From: Methylotenera oryzisoli
GTDB taxonomy: Bacteria > Pseudomonadota > Gammaproteobacteria > Burkholderiales > Methylophilaceae
Assembly (NCBI RefSeq): GCF_004661485.1
Contig: NZ_PQVH01000002.1
Span: 186,001-250,000 of the forward strand
Length of the DNA stretch: 64,000 nucleotides
Direction of reading: 5' to 3'
The notes below the pieces were generated by a model that was not told the DNA's origin, made no database searches, and saw only the letters and a list, made by a program, of their open reading frames with translations. The number at the start of each line of letters is the position of its first letter. Within the stretch, counting starts at the first letter, position 1. A program made the translations under genes and the position numbers. Positions 9,101-18,092 of this stretch are shown here, piece by piece.

Positions 9101-9664
9101 ATGATGGCAGCAGCAGACAATACGACGAATCAGAATAATTTAATTTGGCTTGATATGGAAATGAGTGGCTTACTTCCAGATTCTGACCGTATTTTGGAAT
9201 TGGCAGCGGTGGTAACCGATGCAGATTTAAATGTATTGGCAGAGTCACCTGTGTTTGTTGTGCATCAAACTGATGAGGTGTTGGATGGCATGGATGCTTG
9301 GAATAAAGGTGCGCATGGCCGCTCTGGTCTGATCGACAAAGTAAAAGCATCTACATTAAGTGAAGCTGAAGCTTCAGCTCAAATGATAGAGTTCCTTAAG
9401 GCGCATGTGCCATCAGGCAAGTCACCGATGTGCGGTAACTCAATCTGTCAGGACAGACGATTCATGGCGCGATATATGCCAGAGTTAGAGAGCTTCTTCC
9501 ATTATCGTAATTTAGATGTAAGTGTGTTTAAAGAGCTTGCACGCAGATGGAAACCAGAAATTTATTCAGGATTTAAAAAGGCAAGCCGTCATGAGGCATT
9601 GGCTGATATTTATGAGTCGATTGATGAGCTTAAATACTACCGCGAACACTTTATTGTGAAGTAA
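9101..9664 (+). CDS. orn: Oligoribonuclease
   Basis: 3'-to-5' exoribonuclease that degrades 2-5 nt RNAs and linear pGpG, the end product of c-di-GMP hydrolysis. DEDDh residues are visible: D and E in [12 protein letters not shown] in [11 protein letters not shown], and H plus D in [10 protein letters not shown] near the C-terminus. The frame opens at 9053, but family N-termini begin just before [12 protein letters not shown] place the start at ATG 9101 (or 9104), preceded by GGA. It is divergent from the ste24/rsgA run. Its pGpG role links it to the two c-di-GMP phosphodiesterase-type genes nearby. Confidence 0.95.
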   Translation: MMAAADNTTNQNNLIWLDMEMSGLLPDSDRILELAAVVTDADLNVLAESPVFVVHQTDEVLDGMDAWNKGAHGRSGLIDKVKASTLSEAEASAQMIEFLKAHVPSGKSPMCGNSICQDRRFMARYMPELESFFHYRNLDVSVFKELARRWKPEIYSGFKKASRHEALADIYESIDELKYYREHFIVK

Positions 9665-9734
9665 TGTGGGTTTAAGTGGCGAATGCCTGTCAACGGATTA
9701 ATGACTCAATTGATTCGTCACTGAAAACGCAGAT

Positions 9735-9761
9735 AAAAAAAGGCGCCAACTAAAGGCGCCT
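9735..9761 (-). terminator. Rho-independent terminator of glgA
   Basis: Inverted repeat AGGCGCC/GGCGCCT (9741-9747 and 9755-9761) with a 7-base loop. Read on the minus strand it is followed by a run of T (A-run at 9735-9740 on the plus strand), about 90 bases beyond the glgA stop. The plus strand has no T-run after it, so it serves glgA rather than orn. Confidence 0.8.
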
Positions 9762-9852
9762 GAAGGGGAGAAATCGGCTTAGGAGATATGTAAGCTTGAT
9801 TTTATATAAGCATCAAGCATGCCAACTTTCACCCCTTCTTTTTTAGGTGTAT

Positions 9853-11310
9853 TTAAATGAGGGTTTGGTATAAAGCTAAGTATTCTTGAGCGCTTTTATC
9901 CCAGCTTAAATCCTGAGACATTCCCGTTGTTTGCAGCTGTTTCCAAACTTTCGGTTCAGCTCTGAACATATCTAAAGCACGTTGGATGCTTGCGATTAAG
10001 CCATCAGCACTCGCTTCTACCATTACAAAACCATTGGCAGTTTTACTGCTTAAGTGTGTTGCATCTGCATCAATAATGGAGTCTGCAAGTCCGCCAGTGG
10101 CGTTAACGATAGGTGGTGTGCCATAGGCTAAGCCATATAACTGATTCAAGCCACAAGGCTCAAAACGTGAGGGCATCACAAACATATCGCAGCCAGCCAT
10201 GATTTGGTGAGATAGTGGCTCGTTATAGCCAATCGTGACGCTGGCACGGCTAGGGTTTTGTGCTGCAATCTCTAAAAATGCTGATTCCAACGCAGTTTCA
10301 CCCCCACCCAACAATGCAAACTGGCAGCCTTGATTGATTAGGCTTTGCAGATGAGGTAACAGCATATCCAAGCCTTTTTGGTGAGTGAGGCGACTTACCA
10401 CGCCCAATAATGGTGCATCTGCATCGATATCGAGCCCAAGTTGTTGTTGTAATGCCTTTTTAACTTGCTTCTTGCCTGCCAGTTTGTTAGCACTGTAATG
10501 CTTGGCTAAATACTGATCAGTTGCCGGATTCCATTCATCGGTTTCAATACCATTTAATATCCCCTTAATTTCATGGCCGCGTTTGCTTAGCAGGCCTTCC
10601 AAGCCAAAGCCAAAAGCTGTTGTTTGGATTTCCTGTGCATAACGCGGGCTCACTGTTGAGATGGCATCGGCATAGAATATACCTGCTTTTAAAAATGAGA
10701 GTTGGTTGTGGTATTCAAAGCCTTCTATCGTGAAATTTGCGCTAGGTAAGCCCAAACTGGTTACCCAATGTGGCGGATAACATCCTTGAAATGCCATGTT
10801 GTGCAGGCTGATGATAGATTTAGCGCGGGCGTGTTCAGTGAGTTGCATATAGGCCGGCGTTAAGCCTGTTTGCCAGTCATTGCAATGGACAATGTTTGGA
10901 TGCCAATCTTTAAGCGGTGAATGGTCGCTAGCTAATATGGCCGCAACTTTTGATAACACGCCAAAGCGAATCGGATTGTCCTGCCACTCCAATCCTTGTG
11001 GGTCTGCATACGGCCCGCCATTACGTTCATAAATACTAGGCGCTTTGATTACCAATACTTTGACTTGTGTGCTCTCTATTGTGCCAAGCTGTATCTCAGC
11101 TTGGTCAATATGTGGTAGATGGTCTACCCATGCAATGGTTTTTAGGTCTTTTAATGCTGCTAATACAGCAGGGTAGCCTGGGACCAGTATACGAATATCA
11201 ACACCTAGTCCTTGTAATGCAGTGGGCAGGGAGCCGCTAACATCTGCTAATCCACCGGTCTTAATCAGTGGAAAAACTTCAGAGCTCACAAATAACACTT
11301 TCATTGCCAT
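9853..11310 (-). CDS. glgA: Glycogen synthase (ADP-glucose dependent)
   Basis: GT5 glycosyltransferase of 485 residues that extends alpha-1,4-glucan from ADP-glucose. The N-terminal ADP-glucose-binding motif KTGGLADVSG is at about residues 17-26, and the C-terminal GT-B signature region MPSRFEPCGLNQLYGLAYGTPP is at about 375-396. Length is normal. The start is ATG 11310, with a second Met two codons later. No other glg genes lie in the window. The gene stands alone between convergent orn and divergent fluC, with its own terminator at 9735-9761. Confidence 0.95.
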   Translation of the reverse strand: MAMKVLFVSSEVFPLIKTGGLADVSGSLPTALQGLGVDIRILVPGYPAVLAALKDLKTIAWVDHLPHIDQAEIQLGTIESTQVKVLVIKAPSIYERNGGPYADPQGLEWQDNPIRFGVLSKVAAILASDHSPLKDWHPNIVHCNDWQTGLTPAYMQLTEHARAKSIISLHNMAFQGCYPPHWVTSLGLPSANFTIEGFEYHNQLSFLKAGIFYADAISTVSPRYAQEIQTTAFGFGLEGLLSKRGHEIKGILNGIETDEWNPATDQYLAKHYSANKLAGKKQVKKALQQQLGLDIDADAPLLGVVSRLTHQKGLDMLLPHLQSLINQGCQFALLGGGETALESAFLEIAAQNPSRASVTIGYNEPLSHQIMAGCDMFVMPSRFEPCGLNQLYGLAYGTPPIVNATGGLADSIIDADATHLSSKTANGFVMVEASADGLIASIQRALDMFRAEPKVWKQLQTTGMSQDLSWDKSAQEYLALYQTLI

Positions 11311-11406
11311 GATTTTCTCGCTAAAGTTCTTATGTTTATTTTAGTATTGGCTAAAACTGATAAAAAGATTTTACTATACGACGATGCTAAATCTGGGTTT
11401 AAGAAT

Positions 11407-11802
11407 ATGAATTCCACAATAAATTTTACGAACACGTTTGCTGTTGGCATAGGAGCAGCGCTGGGTGCTTGGTGCCGATGGGGCTTAGGAATTGCCTTTA
11501 ACGCAATCATGCCCAGCTTGCCGCTAGGTACGCTTATTGCTAACCTGAGTGGTGGCTTGCTGATGGGAATTGCGATGGGGCTGATTGGGTTAGGTGAACT
11601 GGATAACCCAAGTGTACGTCTATTTGTGACGACTGGTTTTTTGGGCGGCTTGACTACGTTTTCTGCCTTTACCGGGGAAAGTTTATCCTTGCTGCACCGG
11701 CATGATTATTATTTAGCAGCGCTTCATGCATTTACTCATATGTTTGGCGCTCTTATAATGGCCGCATTAGGTGTTGCTGCTGTGCAGTATCTTAGGCATT
11801 AA
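11407..11802 (+). CDS. crcB: Fluoride ion channel CrcB/FluC
   Basis: Small four-helix inner-membrane channel that exports fluoride as a dual-topology dimer. From the chosen start at ATG 11407 it is 131 residues, the usual length. Family signatures are GAALGAWCRWGLG, GTLIANLSGG with the conserved Asn, and GFLGGLTTFSAF with the phenylalanine-box and sodium-site residues. An upstream in-frame ATG at 11332 adds 25 charged residues that family members lack. I looked for a fluoride riboswitch in the roughly 95 bases upstream and saw no convincing match. Confidence 0.93.
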   Translation: MNSTINFTNTFAVGIGAALGAWCRWGLGIAFNAIMPSLPLGTLIANLSGGLLMGIAMGLIGLGELDNPSVRLFVTTGFLGGLTTFSAFTGESLSLLHRHDYYLAALHAFTHMFGALIMAALGVAAVQYLRH

Positions 11803-11877
11803 GGATTAGTGATGGAATTTAATATAAAAAGCCCAGTCACAGTATCATCTATATTATTGATTGTTAAGTGAGTAGAA

Positions 11878-12438
11878 ATGTACTTTTCATCTAGTGCTTT
11901 AAAAACCGGCTTATTAGCGTTACTTTCAATAGGAATGTTATCAGTGACAAATATGGCGAATGCTGCTTGTTCTGCGTTATACAACCATCAGTTCTCTACC
12001 TTGCAGGGTGGAAAAATCAACTTGTGTGATTATCAAGATAAACCCATTCTAGTGGTGAATACTGCTAGCAAGTGTGGTTTTACCCCACAGTTTGAAGCGC
12101 TTGAGGGCTTGTATAGTAAATACAAAAATCAAGGGCTGTTAGTCATAGGCTTTCCATCCAATGATTTTAAGCAGGAGTTGAGTGACGACAAGCAAATCGG
12201 TGATTTTTGTAAGTTAACTTATTCAGTTAAGTTTCCAATGATGAGTAAATCTTCAGTGAGTGGTAAAACAGCAAATCCATTTTATCAGCAGTTGATTGCA
12301 AAAACAGGGCAAGCGCCCAGTTGGAATTTCTTCAAATATGTTGTTTTGCCTGGTGGCAATGATGTTTACGCTTTTAGTAGTGACGTAAAGCCAAATGCAG
12401 CTGAGATTCTGAGTAAGATTAAACCTAGTCTAAAGTAG
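11878..12438 (+). CDS. Glutathione peroxidase family protein with signal peptide
   Basis: Cys-type thiol peroxidase of the thioredoxin fold, 186 residues. The N-terminus (LLALLSIGMLSVTNMANA) is a Sec signal peptide, so the mature enzyme is probably periplasmic. The peroxidatic centre reads NTASKCGFTPQF with Cys in place of selenocysteine, followed by GFPSNDF and the conserved WNFFKY Trp segment. It reduces hydroperoxides; periplasmic members more likely use thioredoxin-like partners than glutathione (inference). It is monocistronic and followed by a bidirectional terminator shared with the convergent ppsR. Confidence 0.92.
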   Translation: MYFSSSALKTGLLALLSIGMLSVTNMANAACSALYNHQFSTLQGGKINLCDYQDKPILVVNTASKCGFTPQFEALEGLYSKYKNQGLLVIGFPSNDFKQELSDDKQIGDFCKLTYSVKFPMMSKSSVSGKTANPFYQQLIAKTGQAPSWNFFKYVVLPGGNDVYAFSSDVKPNAAEILSKIKPSLK

Positions 12439-12454
12439 TCGTGTTTCTGCAATA

Positions 12455-12481
12455 AAAAAAGGTGCGATAAGCACCTTTTTT
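12455..12481. terminator. Bidirectional terminator between gpx-like gene and ppsR
   Basis: Stem AAAAAAGGTGC / GCACCTTTTTT with loop GATAA. It has A-run and T-run flanks on both sides, so it can work for both convergent genes. Confidence 0.88.
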
Positions 12482-12505
12482 ATTGTTGTGTTAACGTTAA
12501 ACTGA

Positions 12506-13321
12506 CTATTTGCTAATGGCGGGGTGACGCATTTTTTCTAGAATAATTGCAGAAAGCTCCTCTACTGAGCGACTTGTCGAGTCTGCCCAAGTAATGCCTG
12601 CATTGCGCATGAGCGTCTCGGCCGTTGCAATTTCCTGACGGCAATTATCCAATGAAGCATAAAAACTGCCAGCCCTGCGCTCGTTACGTACCGCGTGCAG
12701 GCGTTCAGCTTTAATGGTCAGTCCAAAAATTTTACCTATATGCTTATGAAGCACTGCTGGTAGTGTGCCACGCTCAAAGTCTTCAGGAATCAGTGGGTAG
12801 TTCGCAGCCTTCACACCAAACTGCATCGCGAGGTAAACGCTGGTTGGGGTTTTACCACAACGAGATACACCCACCAGTATCACTTCAGCTTCTTCCAGGC
12901 CGTTGTTGGTCATGCCATCGTCATGGTTTAGCGTAAAGTTAATGGCTTCCATACGCTCATTGTAGCTACTGCCCATGACGCTATGCGCAATACCTGCGCC
13001 AGTCAGGGGTTTTTGATCGAGCTCTAGGCCCAAAGGGTCAATAAACGTATTGAATAGATCAATAAAGTAGGCGTTACATTGCTTAAGCGAGTTGCGTAAA
13101 GCAATGTCACCTAAGGTCATAATCACAACTGGGCGACCGCCGTCTTCTTCTGTCGCATGGACGATGGCTTCTTGTGCTAGCTTAATCTTTTCTAGCGTGT
13201 TGGTGAACGGTAAGCGCACTTGTGTAAAGTGAGTGCTGGGGAAGTGCTCCAGCAACTTACCTAATGCGCCTGCTGTAATACCTGTGCCGTCAGAAACGAA
13301 GAATGCGGTGCGCTTGATCAT
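12506..13321 (-). CDS. ppsR: Phosphoenolpyruvate synthase regulatory protein (bifunctional kinase/pyrophosphorylase, DUF299)
   Basis: 271-residue regulator that inactivates PEP synthase by ADP-dependent threonine phosphorylation and reactivates it by Pi-dependent phosphorolysis. Typical elements are FVSDGTGITAGALG at the N-terminus, the P-loop GVSRCGKTPTS at about 151-161, and PLIPEDFERGTLP near 180. It lies 27 bases downstream of ppsA on the same strand, which fixes its partner. Length is normal for the family. Confidence 0.95.
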   Translation of the reverse strand: MIKRTAFFVSDGTGITAGALGKLLEHFPSTHFTQVRLPFTNTLEKIKLAQEAIVHATEEDGGRPVVIMTLGDIALRNSLKQCNAYFIDLFNTFIDPLGLELDQKPLTGAGIAHSVMGSSYNERMEAINFTLNHDDGMTNNGLEEAEVILVGVSRCGKTPTSVYLAMQFGVKAANYPLIPEDFERGTLPAVLHKHIGKIFGLTIKAERLHAVRNERRAGSFYASLDNCRQEIATAETLMRNAGITWADSTSRSVEELSAIILEKMRHPAISK

Positions 13322-13348
13322 GACAGTCTATCCATTATTGTTGGTTGA

Positions 13349-15718
13349 CTACTTTGTAAGACGCTGCCAAGTTGCAACAACCGTATCAGGATTAAGTGAT
13401 ACAGACTGAATGCCTTCCGCTACTAACCACTCTGCAAAATCCGGATGGTCTGATGGGCCTTGACCGCAAATACCTACATATTTGCCTAAACGGTTACAGG
13501 TGCTAATTGCCATTTTGAGTAATACTTTCACCGCGTCATTACGCTCATCAAAGCCATCTGCAAGGATGCCTGAGTCACGGTCCATACCCAATGTCAGTTG
13601 GGTAAGGTCGTTTGAGCCAATTGAGAAGCCGTCAAAGTAAGCCAAGAATTGCTCCGCAAGTAATGCATTAGATGGAATCTCGCACATCATGATCAGGCGT
13701 AAGCCATTTTCACCACGTTTAAGACCATTGGCAGCCATAATCTCAGTGACCGCTTTGGCTTCAGCCAGAGTGCGAACGAAAGGAATCATCAGTTCAACGT
13801 TGGTCAAACCCATTTCGTCACGTACTTTTTTCATGGCGATACATTCCATCGCAAAACACTCTTTGAAGTCTTCTGCCATGTAACGTGCCGCACCACGGAA
13901 ACCAATCATTGGGTTTTCTTCATCTGGCTCGTAGATTTCGCCGCCAACTAATTTTTTGTACTCATTTGATTTGAAATCAGAGGTACGCACAATCACTGGT
14001 TTTGGATAGAACGCTGCTGCAATGGTTGCAACGCCTTCTGCTACTTTGTCGATATAGAACTGTTTAGGTGTAGCGTAGCCACGTGAACGGTTTTTAATTG
14101 TGGTTTGAATCGCGGTTGGCATTGCATCCATATTTAAAATTGCTTTTGGATGGATGCCGACCATGTTGTTGATCACAAACTCTAAACGTGCCAAGCCTAC
14201 GCCGTCATTCGGTGTTTTGGCAAAGCTGAATGCCATGTCTGGGTTGCCAACGTTCATCATGATTTTGCATGGTGCAGTCTTAAGTGCAGCAGCAGCTTGT
14301 GTGCTTACGTCATACTCGATTTCACCGTGGTAAACAAAGCCTGATTCACCTTCCGCACATGACACGGTAACGATTTCACCTTCGCGTAAGACATCGGTTG
14401 CGTTCACTGCACCAACAATCGCCGGGATGCCCAATTCACGCGCAATAATTGCTGCATGGCAGGTACGGCCACCGCGGTTGGTAACTAAAGCGCTCGCGCG
14501 TTTCATCACTGGTTCCCAGTTAGGGTCTGTCATGTCAGCCACTAATACATCACCTGGTTGCACTAGGTGCATATCTGCTGGGTCTAGCACGATACGTACT
14601 GGGCCTACACCTACTTTTTGAGTAACAGCACGGCCTACCACTAATGGTTTTTCGCTGTGTTTGTTGAGCTTAAATGTCTCTGTGACATTGTTGGCCGCTT
14701 CTTGTGACTTAACAGTTTCAGGACGAGCTTGCAGAATGTAGAGTTTGTTATCTACACCGTTTTTGCCCCACTCGATATCCATTGGACAGCCATAGTGCGC
14801 CTCAATTGTCATTGCGTAACGTGCTAGTTCTAGTACGTCTTCATTTGATAATGAGTAGCGGTCACTATCTGCTTGATCCACTTCCACAGTGTGTGTACTT
14901 TTACCTGCACGTGTTGCGTCACTGAATACCATTTTAATGAGTTTAGAACCCATAGTGCGACGTACGATAGAAGGTTTGCCCTGTGCTAGTGTTGGTTTGT
15001 GTACGTAGAACTCATCAGGGTTCACCGCACCTTGCACCACTGTCTCACCTAAGCCGTAAGATGATGTGATAAACACGACATCTTTAAAGCCAGACTCAGT
15101 ATCAATTGTAAACATGACGCCTGCGCAACCAATGTCGCTACGTACCATTTGTTGTACGCCTGCTGAAAGTGCAACATCGGCGTGGACAAAGCCTTTATGC
15201 ACACGGTATGAAATTGCACGGTCGTTGTATAAAGAAGCAAACACTTCTTTAATTGCGTGAAGAATGTTATCTAAACCATGGATGTTAAGGAATGACTCTT
15301 GTTGGCCAGCAAATGATGCGTCTGGCAGATCTTCTGCAGTTGCAGATGAGCGAACAGCAAATGTGGCGCCGTTGCCTGATTTAGCAATCAGGATTTCATA
15401 GTTTTCTGCAATTGCTTTTTCCAGTGCAACTGGAAATGGTGCAGCCATAATCCATTCGCGCACTTGTTTGCCACAGGCGGCGAGAGCTTGCGTGTCATCG
15501 ACGTTCAGTTTATCAAGCTCAGCATTGATTTTGGCATCCAAGCCATTTTGAGCTAAAAATTCACGATAGGCATCTGCTGTAGTAGCAAAGCCAGTAGGGA
15601 CCCGTACTCCTTTTGCAGACAGCTGAGAAATCATTTCGCCTAGCGATGCATTTTTACCGCCGACTGAAGGGACGTCTACGTTGCGTAAATTTTCAAATGG
15701 AATAACGTGGGCTGACAT
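13349..15718 (-). CDS. ppsA: Phosphoenolpyruvate synthase
   Basis: ATP + pyruvate + H2O to PEP + AMP + Pi; supplies PEP for gluconeogenesis, which a methylotroph needs when carbon enters as C3 units from the RuMP cycle. 789 residues in the normal three-domain order. The N-terminal ATP-binding domain contains [14 protein letters not shown] and [20 protein letters not shown]. The swivelling phosphohistidine domain has [15 protein letters not shown] (catalytic His near 420). The C-terminal PEP/pyruvate barrel has [16 protein letters not shown] and the Cys segment [10 protein letters not shown]. First gene of the ppsA-ppsR operon. Confidence 0.97.
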   Translation of the reverse strand: MSAHVIPFENLRNVDVPSVGGKNASLGEMISQLSAKGVRVPTGFATTADAYREFLAQNGLDAKINAELDKLNVDDTQALAACGKQVREWIMAAPFPVALEKAIAENYEILIAKSGNGATFAVRSSATAEDLPDASFAGQQESFLNIHGLDNILHAIKEVFASLYNDRAISYRVHKGFVHADVALSAGVQQMVRSDIGCAGVMFTIDTESGFKDVVFITSSYGLGETVVQGAVNPDEFYVHKPTLAQGKPSIVRRTMGSKLIKMVFSDATRAGKSTHTVEVDQADSDRYSLSNEDVLELARYAMTIEAHYGCPMDIEWGKNGVDNKLYILQARPETVKSQEAANNVTETFKLNKHSEKPLVVGRAVTQKVGVGPVRIVLDPADMHLVQPGDVLVADMTDPNWEPVMKRASALVTNRGGRTCHAAIIARELGIPAIVGAVNATDVLREGEIVTVSCAEGESGFVYHGEIEYDVSTQAAAALKTAPCKIMMNVGNPDMAFSFAKTPNDGVGLARLEFVINNMVGIHPKAILNMDAMPTAIQTTIKNRSRGYATPKQFYIDKVAEGVATIAAAFYPKPVIVRTSDFKSNEYKKLVGGEIYEPDEENPMIGFRGAARYMAEDFKECFAMECIAMKKVRDEMGLTNVELMIPFVRTLAEAKAVTEIMAANGLKRGENGLRLIMMCEIPSNALLAEQFLAYFDGFSIGSNDLTQLTLGMDRDSGILADGFDERNDAVKVLLKMAISTCNRLGKYVGICGQGPSDHPDFAEWLVAEGIQSVSLNPDTVVATWQRLTK

Positions 15719-16122
15719 GATAGTTCCTTAGTTTCAAACAAATGATTAATTTTCTAACTATATTACTCAATACTCGCGCTTCAATTAAGGCTTGTTACCC
15801 CGTTAGGGTGATGCCTTGTAGGTAAAAGGGGAGGTGAATGCGTTAGATTATTTTAATAATCCCTCATTTTGCCTAATTATGTTGGGGTTGTCACCTGAAA
15901 AACTGCACATTGAATAAAATCTTTGCTTTTTTAAATGCGCTTTAACACTAAAATTATTGGTACATGTAATGTTATACCGTAGGAAAATTGCTTAGCCTAA
16001 GCTAAAATAAAATAAGAAACTAATTATCATTATTAATACGAACATCACTATGCAATCTTACACAGGACAAAGCGCAGTAACTAAGCGCATTCCATTAAAA
16101 ATCAGTTCAGTAGGAATGATTA
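15719..16122. other. 404-base divergent intergenic region, ppsA / mptG
   Basis: No gene recognised. It must hold the promoters of ppsA (minus) and of the H4MPT operon (plus). An AT-rich tract with TTGCTT (15988) and TAAAAT (16008) could be promoter parts, but the spacing is too short to call. A 27-codon frame from ATG 16050 overlaps the mptG start and ends at 16133; it lacks a clear ribosome binding site, so I do not call it a gene. mptG itself has TAGGA 7 bases before its ATG. Confidence 0.5.
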
Positions 16123-17112
16123 ATGACCGCTAGTGTTGGGGTGTCAACCAGTGGTCGCTTGCACATGGGTTTTTTTGATTTGCATGGTGGGCTTGGGCGC
16201 AAATTCGGCAGTATAGGCTTGAGTCTTACGGAGCCTAACCTGATACTAAGTGCTAAGCGCTCTAAATCGTTACAGGTATCAGGGGTAAGCAATGTGCCGG
16301 AGTCTGTGATTGCGAGAATTTCTAAAGTGTCTCAGCAGATTTTGAGTGCAATGAATATTGCTGAGTCAGTTGAAGTCAATATCAGCGAGGCTGTGCCTGA
16401 ACATTCAGGTTTAGGCTCTGGTACCCAAATGGCGCTGGCTACTGGCTCTGTTATTAGTCATTTGTATCAGCTTAATTTAACGAGCATGCAGATAGCCACA
16501 TTAACTGGACGCGGTAGGCGTTCTGGCGTTGGTATCTCTGCATTTGATTATGGTGGTTTACTGGTGGATGGTGGGCGTGCAGTGTCTGCTTCACATTCAA
16601 GCCCGCCACCGATGTTGGCAAGGTATGATTTTCCTGAAGAGTGGGCTATATTATTAATCTTTGATGCAAGTGAGCCGGGTATTCATGGAGATCAAGAGAA
16701 AGTTGCGTTTAATGAATTGCCAACTTTCCCAGAAAGTCTGGCAGCCCATTTGTGTAGGCACGTACTAATGCAAGCCATGCCGGCACTGGTAGAGCGTGAC
16801 CTAATTGCTTTTGGGCAAAGTATCCAGGTGCTTCAACAGCATGTGGGAGATTACTTTTTACCTGTACAAGGCGGCAGGTACGCAAGCCGATTGGTCAGTG
16901 CTGTACTTGAACGCCTTGAAGCCATGGGGGTTCCATGTTTTGGGCAAAGCTCATGGGGGCCGACCGGTTTTGCTATTTTTGCGAATAAAAACCAAGCAGA
17001 GCAGCATTTACAGCAATTAAAAACAACTTTCACCGATCGCGCACTTTCATGGAAAATTTGCAGTGCGTGCAATCATGGTGCAAAATTCAATAAATTCGAC
17101 GTAACCGTATAA
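16123..17112 (+). CDS. mptG: Beta-ribofuranosylaminobenzene 5'-phosphate (beta-RFAP) synthase
   Basis: Committed step of tetrahydromethanopterin synthesis: condenses 4-aminobenzoate with PRPP, releasing CO2 and PPi. 329 residues with the GHMP-kinase-like fold of this family. Signatures are the N-terminal STSGRLHMGFFDLHG, the glycine loop PEHSGLGSGTQMALA at about 88-102, RGRRSGVGISAFDYGGLLVDGG at about 125-146, and the C-terminal GQSSWGPTGFA. The start is ATG 16123 with TAGGA upstream. It opens the operon that continues with mtdB, an ATP-grasp ligase and mch. Its substrate 4-aminobenzoate connects it with the pabB gene at 30892. Confidence 0.93.
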   Translation: MTASVGVSTSGRLHMGFFDLHGGLGRKFGSIGLSLTEPNLILSAKRSKSLQVSGVSNVPESVIARISKVSQQILSAMNIAESVEVNISEAVPEHSGLGSGTQMALATGSVISHLYQLNLTSMQIATLTGRGRRSGVGISAFDYGGLLVDGGRAVSASHSSPPPMLARYDFPEEWAILLIFDASEPGIHGDQEKVAFNELPTFPESLAAHLCRHVLMQAMPALVERDLIAFGQSIQVLQQHVGDYFLPVQGGRYASRLVSAVLERLEAMGVPCFGQSSWGPTGFAIFANKNQAEQHLQQLKTTFTDRALSWKICSACNHGAKFNKFDVTV

Positions 17113-17174
17113 AATTGACAATGGTTAGGTTAGTGAAAATTAACACAAACAAACTAAAATTAAGGAAAGTAACA

Positions 17175-18092
17175 ATGGAAAAAGCTAGCATTTTGCATGT
17201 ATTCACGGCCGCTAAGAACGCAAGTCCGTTCGATGTCAATATGGCCTTTGACGCTGGCTTTGATAAAATTGTGCCGTATACCAATGTTGAGCTCTCTGAG
17301 GTAACTGGTTTAACGCAAGATGCAATTTTCTCACGCGGGCTCTCTGGTGTTAAACGTGAAGGTATTTTTATTGGCGGTCGCGATATTGATTTGGCAATGG
17401 ATATGCTAAGCGCGGCTAAAAAAGCAATGTTCGCACCTTTTGCATGTTCAGCATTTGCTGATCCATCAGGCGCGTTTACTACTGCGGCAGCGATGATTGC
17501 AAAAGTAGAAGCACACCTCAAAGAAAACTTTGGTGAGAGCTTGACTGGCAAAACATTAAGCGTATTTGGTTCTACTGGCCCAGTTGGTAGCTGTGCATCA
17601 ATTATTGCAGCACAACAAGGTGCTAATGTGCAAATGGTTGCGCATAGCTCAGTGGCTTCTGTAGAGCCTAAGGCTGCTGCATGGAATGAAAAGTATCAAG
17701 TCAGCATGAAGGTGGTTGACGGTACAACAGAAGCTAAAAAAGAAGAGATTCTTGCACAATCTGATATCGTGATTTGCTCAGCAGCTGCGGGTATTCAAGT
17801 GATTAGCAAGGCGCAGTTGGCTCTTGCTAAGAACTTAAAAGTGGTTGCAGACGTTAATGCTGTTGCACCGCTTGGCGTGGAAGGCGTGAGTGTAAGTGAT
17901 GACGGCGTGAAAATTGAAGGTACTAACATCTACGGCATTGGTGCAATTGCTGTAGGTCAGTTGAAATACAACACACAACATCAACTACTTAAACAAATGC
18001 TACCAACAGACCAACCATTTGAAAAACCAAAATACTTGGAATTTTCAGCGGCATTTAAGTTGGCGCGTGAGTTATTAAAAGTTCACTCTTAA
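17175..18092 (+). CDS. mtdB: NAD(P)-dependent methylene-tetrahydromethanopterin dehydrogenase
   Basis: Oxidises methylene-H4MPT to methenyl-H4MPT in the formaldehyde oxidation route. 305 residues from ATG 17175, which has a good ribosome binding site (AAGGAAAG at 17162-17169). An upstream in-frame ATG at 17115 adds 20 residues without family character. The N-terminal pterin domain carries FTAAKNASPFDVNMAFDAG and GRDIDLAMDML. The Rossmann domain carries LSVFGSTGPVGSCA, the nucleotide-binding loop, at about 139-152. It resembles MtdB more than MtdA in sequence flavour and context, but cofactor preference cannot be read with certainty. It lies between mptG and an ATP-grasp gene. Confidence 0.92.
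   Translation: MEKASILHVFTAAKNASPFDVNMAFDAGFDKIVPYTNVELSEVTGLTQDAIFSRGLSGVKREGIFIGGRDIDLAMDMLSAAKKAMFAPFACSAFADPSGAFTTAAAMIAKVEAHLKENFGESLTGKTLSVFGSTGPVGSCASIIAAQQGANVQMVAHSSVASVEPKAAAWNEKYQVSMKVVDGTTEAKKEEILAQSDIVICSAAAGIQVISKAQLALAKNLKVVADVNAVAPLGVEGVSVSDDGVKIEGTNIYGIGAIAVGQLKYNTQHQLLKQMLPTDQPFEKPKYLEFSAAFKLARELLKVHS

Noticed and set aside
11311-11406. Fluoride riboswitch upstream of crcB
   Set aside because: The conserved GGNGAUGG...CC core and pseudoknot pattern are not visible.
16018-16040. Fur-box-like AT-rich sequence (ATTATCATTATTAA) before mptG
   Set aside because: Only a partial match to the 19-bp Fur consensus in an AT-rich tract, and no iron-related gene follows.
16050-16133. 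27-codon upstream frame overlapping the mptG start
   Set aside because: No ribosome binding site and no recognisable peptide feature; kept only as a note in the intergenic entry.
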